Shown: positions 24,538 through 26,057 of the stretch, in pieces
Layout of the letters: each line of letters opens with the position of its first letter
Numbering within the stretch: the first letter of the stretch is position 1
Source of the DNA: MGR-bin208 sp043779285
GTDB lineage: Bacteria; Bacteroidota; Bacteroidia; Chitinophagales; Chitinophagaceae
Direction: 5' to 3'
DNA length: 26,057 bases
Assembly: GCA_043779285.1 (NCBI GenBank)
Contig: JAYWEL010000099.1
Coordinates: 1-26,057 of the forward strand
Position numbers and translations under genes: made by a program
Notes under the pieces: generated by a model
Told to the model about the DNA's origin: nothing
The model's input: only the letters and a program-made list of their open reading frames with translations
The model's database searches: none

Positions 24538-24965
24538 GTTAATGAATGTTTGTTAGTTGTAAGAAATGCAATTTACAAAAGAATTTGGTTGATATGGTTC
24601 AAGTTTAAATAGTTGTGATATGAAATGAATGGGCGGAATAGAAATGAATACCGCAGCTTTTTTTATTTAGTACAAATTATTTATTTAATGTATAATTCAA
24701 AATTAAAATATCAGATAATCTTCATATCTTTTTTCCCGTTTGCAGCTGGCTGTGATTTATGTTGTGGATGGCTGCATATTTTTTTACGAAAACCAATAAG
24801 AGAAATTCGCAAAAGCACCTTTATATTATTAGGCGAATCTTATCTCCAACATTGAATTTTTGTATAAAATATTTTTTATTTCTTCAACCTTAAAAACTGA
24901 TCAAAAGAGATAGCTATTTATTGATGATATGGGAAAAACAAAAACAAGAAATTGATAAGCATCCA
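24538..24965. other. Non-coding AT-rich stretch upstream of fabH
   Basis: About 430 bases between fabH and the palindrome cluster. I find no convincing gene; the open frame 24625-24855 has no recognisable features. No TAnnTTTG match is evident on the fabH side, so the fabH promoter is not identified. A loose inverted pair GCAGC/GCTGC occurs around 24742-24775. Confidence 0.5.
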
Positions 24966-25175
24966 TTTGGCTAAAGCCAAAACTGAAATATATTTCATTG
25001 TCCTCCAGCTAAAGCAGGAGGCAATTCAATCAAAAGGTAATTCAGGAATTGCAAAAGGATTTTAAGCTAAAAAAAATTTGGATTGCTATAGCATTCGGAA
25101 TTGCTTTTGTTTTTTGAATGCCACAGGCTTCAGCCTGTGGATTAAAAATGATGAAAACAAATTGGCTTTAGCCAA
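24966..25175. repeat. Cluster of four REP-like palindromes
   Basis: Four short hairpins share the core GCTAAAGC or its reverse complement. They are TTTGGCT-AA-AGCCAAA (24966-24981), CCTCCAGCT-AA-AGCAGGAGG (25002-25021, one mismatch), CCACAGGCT-TC-AGCCTGTGG (25121-25140, 9-bp arms) and TTGGCT-TT-AGCCAA (25162-25175). The first two have AA loops and the last two TC and TT loops, so the set reads as two elements facing two inverted ones. GGAATTGC also occurs twice (25045-25052 and 25097-25104). This resembles REP/BIME elements mobilised by IS200-like RAYT transposases. No such gene is in the window. Confidence 0.65.
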
Positions 25176-25183
25176 AATAAATT

Positions 25184-25348
25184 ATGAAAGAAAACAAAAA
25201 CACAGAACCAGATCAACCACCAGAAAAAAATCCGGAGGTAGATCAAAGCAACCTCCCCGCTGCAGAAGAAAAAATAATTTCTTCCGAAGAAACTATTTTG
25301 CCCGAATCAAATGACCATCAACTCTCAACTCTCAACACTAAACACTAA
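25184..25348 (+). CDS. Small acidic ORF before the membrane protein
   Basis: A 54-residue ORF rich in Glu, Asp, Pro and Asn, with no membrane segment and low complexity. It starts just after the fourth palindrome and its stop (TAA, 25346-25348) lies inside the heptad array. The membrane-protein gene follows 23 bases later in a different frame. I recognise no domain. It may be a real small protein, an eroded N-terminal region, or chance. Confidence 0.35.
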   Translation: MKENKNTEPDQPPEKNPEVDQSNLPAAEEKIISSEETILPESNDHQLSTLNTKH

Positions 25349-25362
25349 ACACTAAACCCTCA
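25321..25362. repeat. Imperfect 7-base tandem repeat, six units
   Basis: Six consecutive heptads: ACTCTCA twice, ACACTAA three times, ACCCTCA once. They end ten bases before the start of the membrane-protein gene. Heptad arrays of this style occur between genes in Bacteroidota genomes, as I recall. Because 7 is not a multiple of 3, the three ACACTAA units put a TAA in each of the three forward frames (25339, 25346, 25353). Confidence 0.85.
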
Positions 25363-25371
25363 ACCACCGAT

Positions 25372-26057
25372 ATGGAAGTACATCATCATGCTCATACCGC
25401 CCGAAAAAAATGGACCCATTATTTCTGGGAGTTTTTAATGTTATTCCTTGCTGTGTTTTGCGGATTCCTTGCGGAGTACCAACTGGAGCATAAAATTGAA
25501 CGAGACCGGGAGAGACAGTATATACAATCATTAATGAATGATTTAAAAACCGATATCACTAATATTGAACCTGTTCAAAAACAGAACCTGCTCGCCAAAC
25601 AAACAGGCGATTCATTATATATGTTACTGACTTCGCCGGATTATGCAAAAAACATCAATTCTATTTATTATAATGGCAGAATTTTTTCCACCCGAACTTT
25701 TTTCAATATGAGAGATGGAACACTCAAACAACTGAATAATGCAGGCGGGCTGCGCCTGATTCATCACAAAGAAGTTGTAGACAGACTTCAGGCATACCAA
25801 TATATATATTCGAAAATTGTAAAATTTCAAGAATTAAAGGAACTGCAATTAATAAATTACCGGGATGTGATGTGCAAGGTCTTTGATGTCCGTGTATTTG
25901 AAACAATAGTAATAAATGACAAAATAATAAGACCTGTTGGAAACCCTGTACTTTTTTCTCAAAACAAAGAATTGCTTAATGAACTGCTAATGAAAGCACA
26001 TTTTGTAAAAAGGAACAATGCCCAGTTAATGAGAATGCTTGACGAGATGAAACAAAA
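25372..26057 (+). CDS. Membrane-anchored protein, MEVHHH type, cut by window end
   Basis: An open frame of 228 complete codons continuing past the right edge. It starts MEVHHHAHTARKKW, followed by one membrane helix at about residues 18-34 (FWEFLMLFLAVFCGFLAE) and then a long charged region beginning EHKIERDRERQYIQSLMND, probably helical. This N-terminal pattern is common to a large uncharacterised Bacteroidota family (DUF6090-like, from memory). The topology would be a short inner tail, one helix and a large helical domain outside or inside. Function is unknown. The start is well placed after the heptad repeat array. Confidence 0.75.
   Translation, partial: MEVHHHAHTARKKWTHYFWEFLMLFLAVFCGFLAEYQLEHKIERDRERQYIQSLMNDLKTDITNIEPVQKQNLLAKQTGDSLYMLLTSPDYAKNINSIYYNGRIFSTRTFFNMRDGTLKQLNNAGGLRLIHHKEVVDRLQAYQYIYSKIVKFQELKELQLINYRDVMCKVFDVRVFETIVINDKIIRPVGNPVLFSQNKELLNELLMKAHFVKRNNAQLMRMLDEMKQ

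Noticed and set aside
24625..24855. 76-residue open frame upstream of the palindrome cluster
   Set aside because: Begins in AT-rich intergenic DNA, lacks promoter or recognisable features, and is of chance length for this composition.
24966..25175. CRISPR-like array
   Set aside because: The repeated units are palindromes of differing outer sequence and alternating orientation with irregular spacing, and no cas gene is present.
25078..25314. 78-residue open frame across palindromes 3 and 4
   Set aside because: It runs through two hairpin elements and then overlaps the small acidic ORF in another frame, giving an artefactual Arg/Lys-rich tail.

Overview
The window looks like a chromosomal segment of a Bacteroidota bacterium, probably close to Chitinophagaceae (inference). 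The DNA is AT-rich. Several upstream regions carry the Bacteroidota -7 box TAnnTTTG, and Shine-Dalgarno sequences are hardly visible. The gene families are typical of the phylum: a small AsnC/Lrp regulator, bifunctional HisB, paired half-size YeeE/YedE transporters next to a Crp/Fnr regulator, and a protein starting MEVHHH. No tRNA, rRNA, insertion sequence or CRISPR array was seen.

Layout. 1-80 is GC-rich (50 of 80 bases) and unlike the rest. 264-734 encodes an Lrp/AsnC regulator. 746-2727 (minus strand) holds an alpha/beta hydrolase and a family 2 glycosyltransferase. 2813-5074 encodes a MarR regulator and a long acyl-CoA dehydrogenase; a perfect palindrome lies between marR and the divergent hydrolase. 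5089-5820 (minus) is a seven-helix membrane protein of unknown role. 6151-7603 encodes an AhpD-like protein and the beta subunit of a 2-oxoacid:ferredoxin oxidoreductase, followed by a clear terminator. 7705-8979 holds a Sua5/YciO protein and, convergently, RNase HII. 9057-11465 is a sulfur-type cluster: Crp/Fnr regulator, palindromic operator, a wrecked metallo-beta-lactamase/rhodanese gene, a small rhodanese and two YeeE/YedE halves. 11572-12645 is heme A synthase and 12733-14964 a membrane-anchored patatin-like protein.

15023-22102 is a complete histidine operon, hisGDCBHAF(IE). Neighbouring genes overlap by 1 or 4 bases throughout. It is preceded by a 16-residue leader peptide with six histidines and a perfect terminator hairpin whose left arm can instead pair with a copy of the right arm that sits over the leader stop codon. 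This is a compact transcription attenuator and the best regulatory system in the window.

22106-24537 (minus) is a probable operon of a FabH-type ketoacyl synthase, a small secreted protein and a diacylglycerol-kinase-family lipid kinase. 24538-25371 is mostly non-coding; it holds four REP-like palindromes, a small acidic ORF and an array of 7-base repeats. A membrane-anchored protein starts at 25372 and runs off the right end.

The strongest observations are the his attenuator, the internally deleted MBL-rhodanese pseudogene whose two ends survive next to a working transport cluster, the MarR palindrome inside overlapping divergent promoters, and the REP-like cluster next to heptad repeats.
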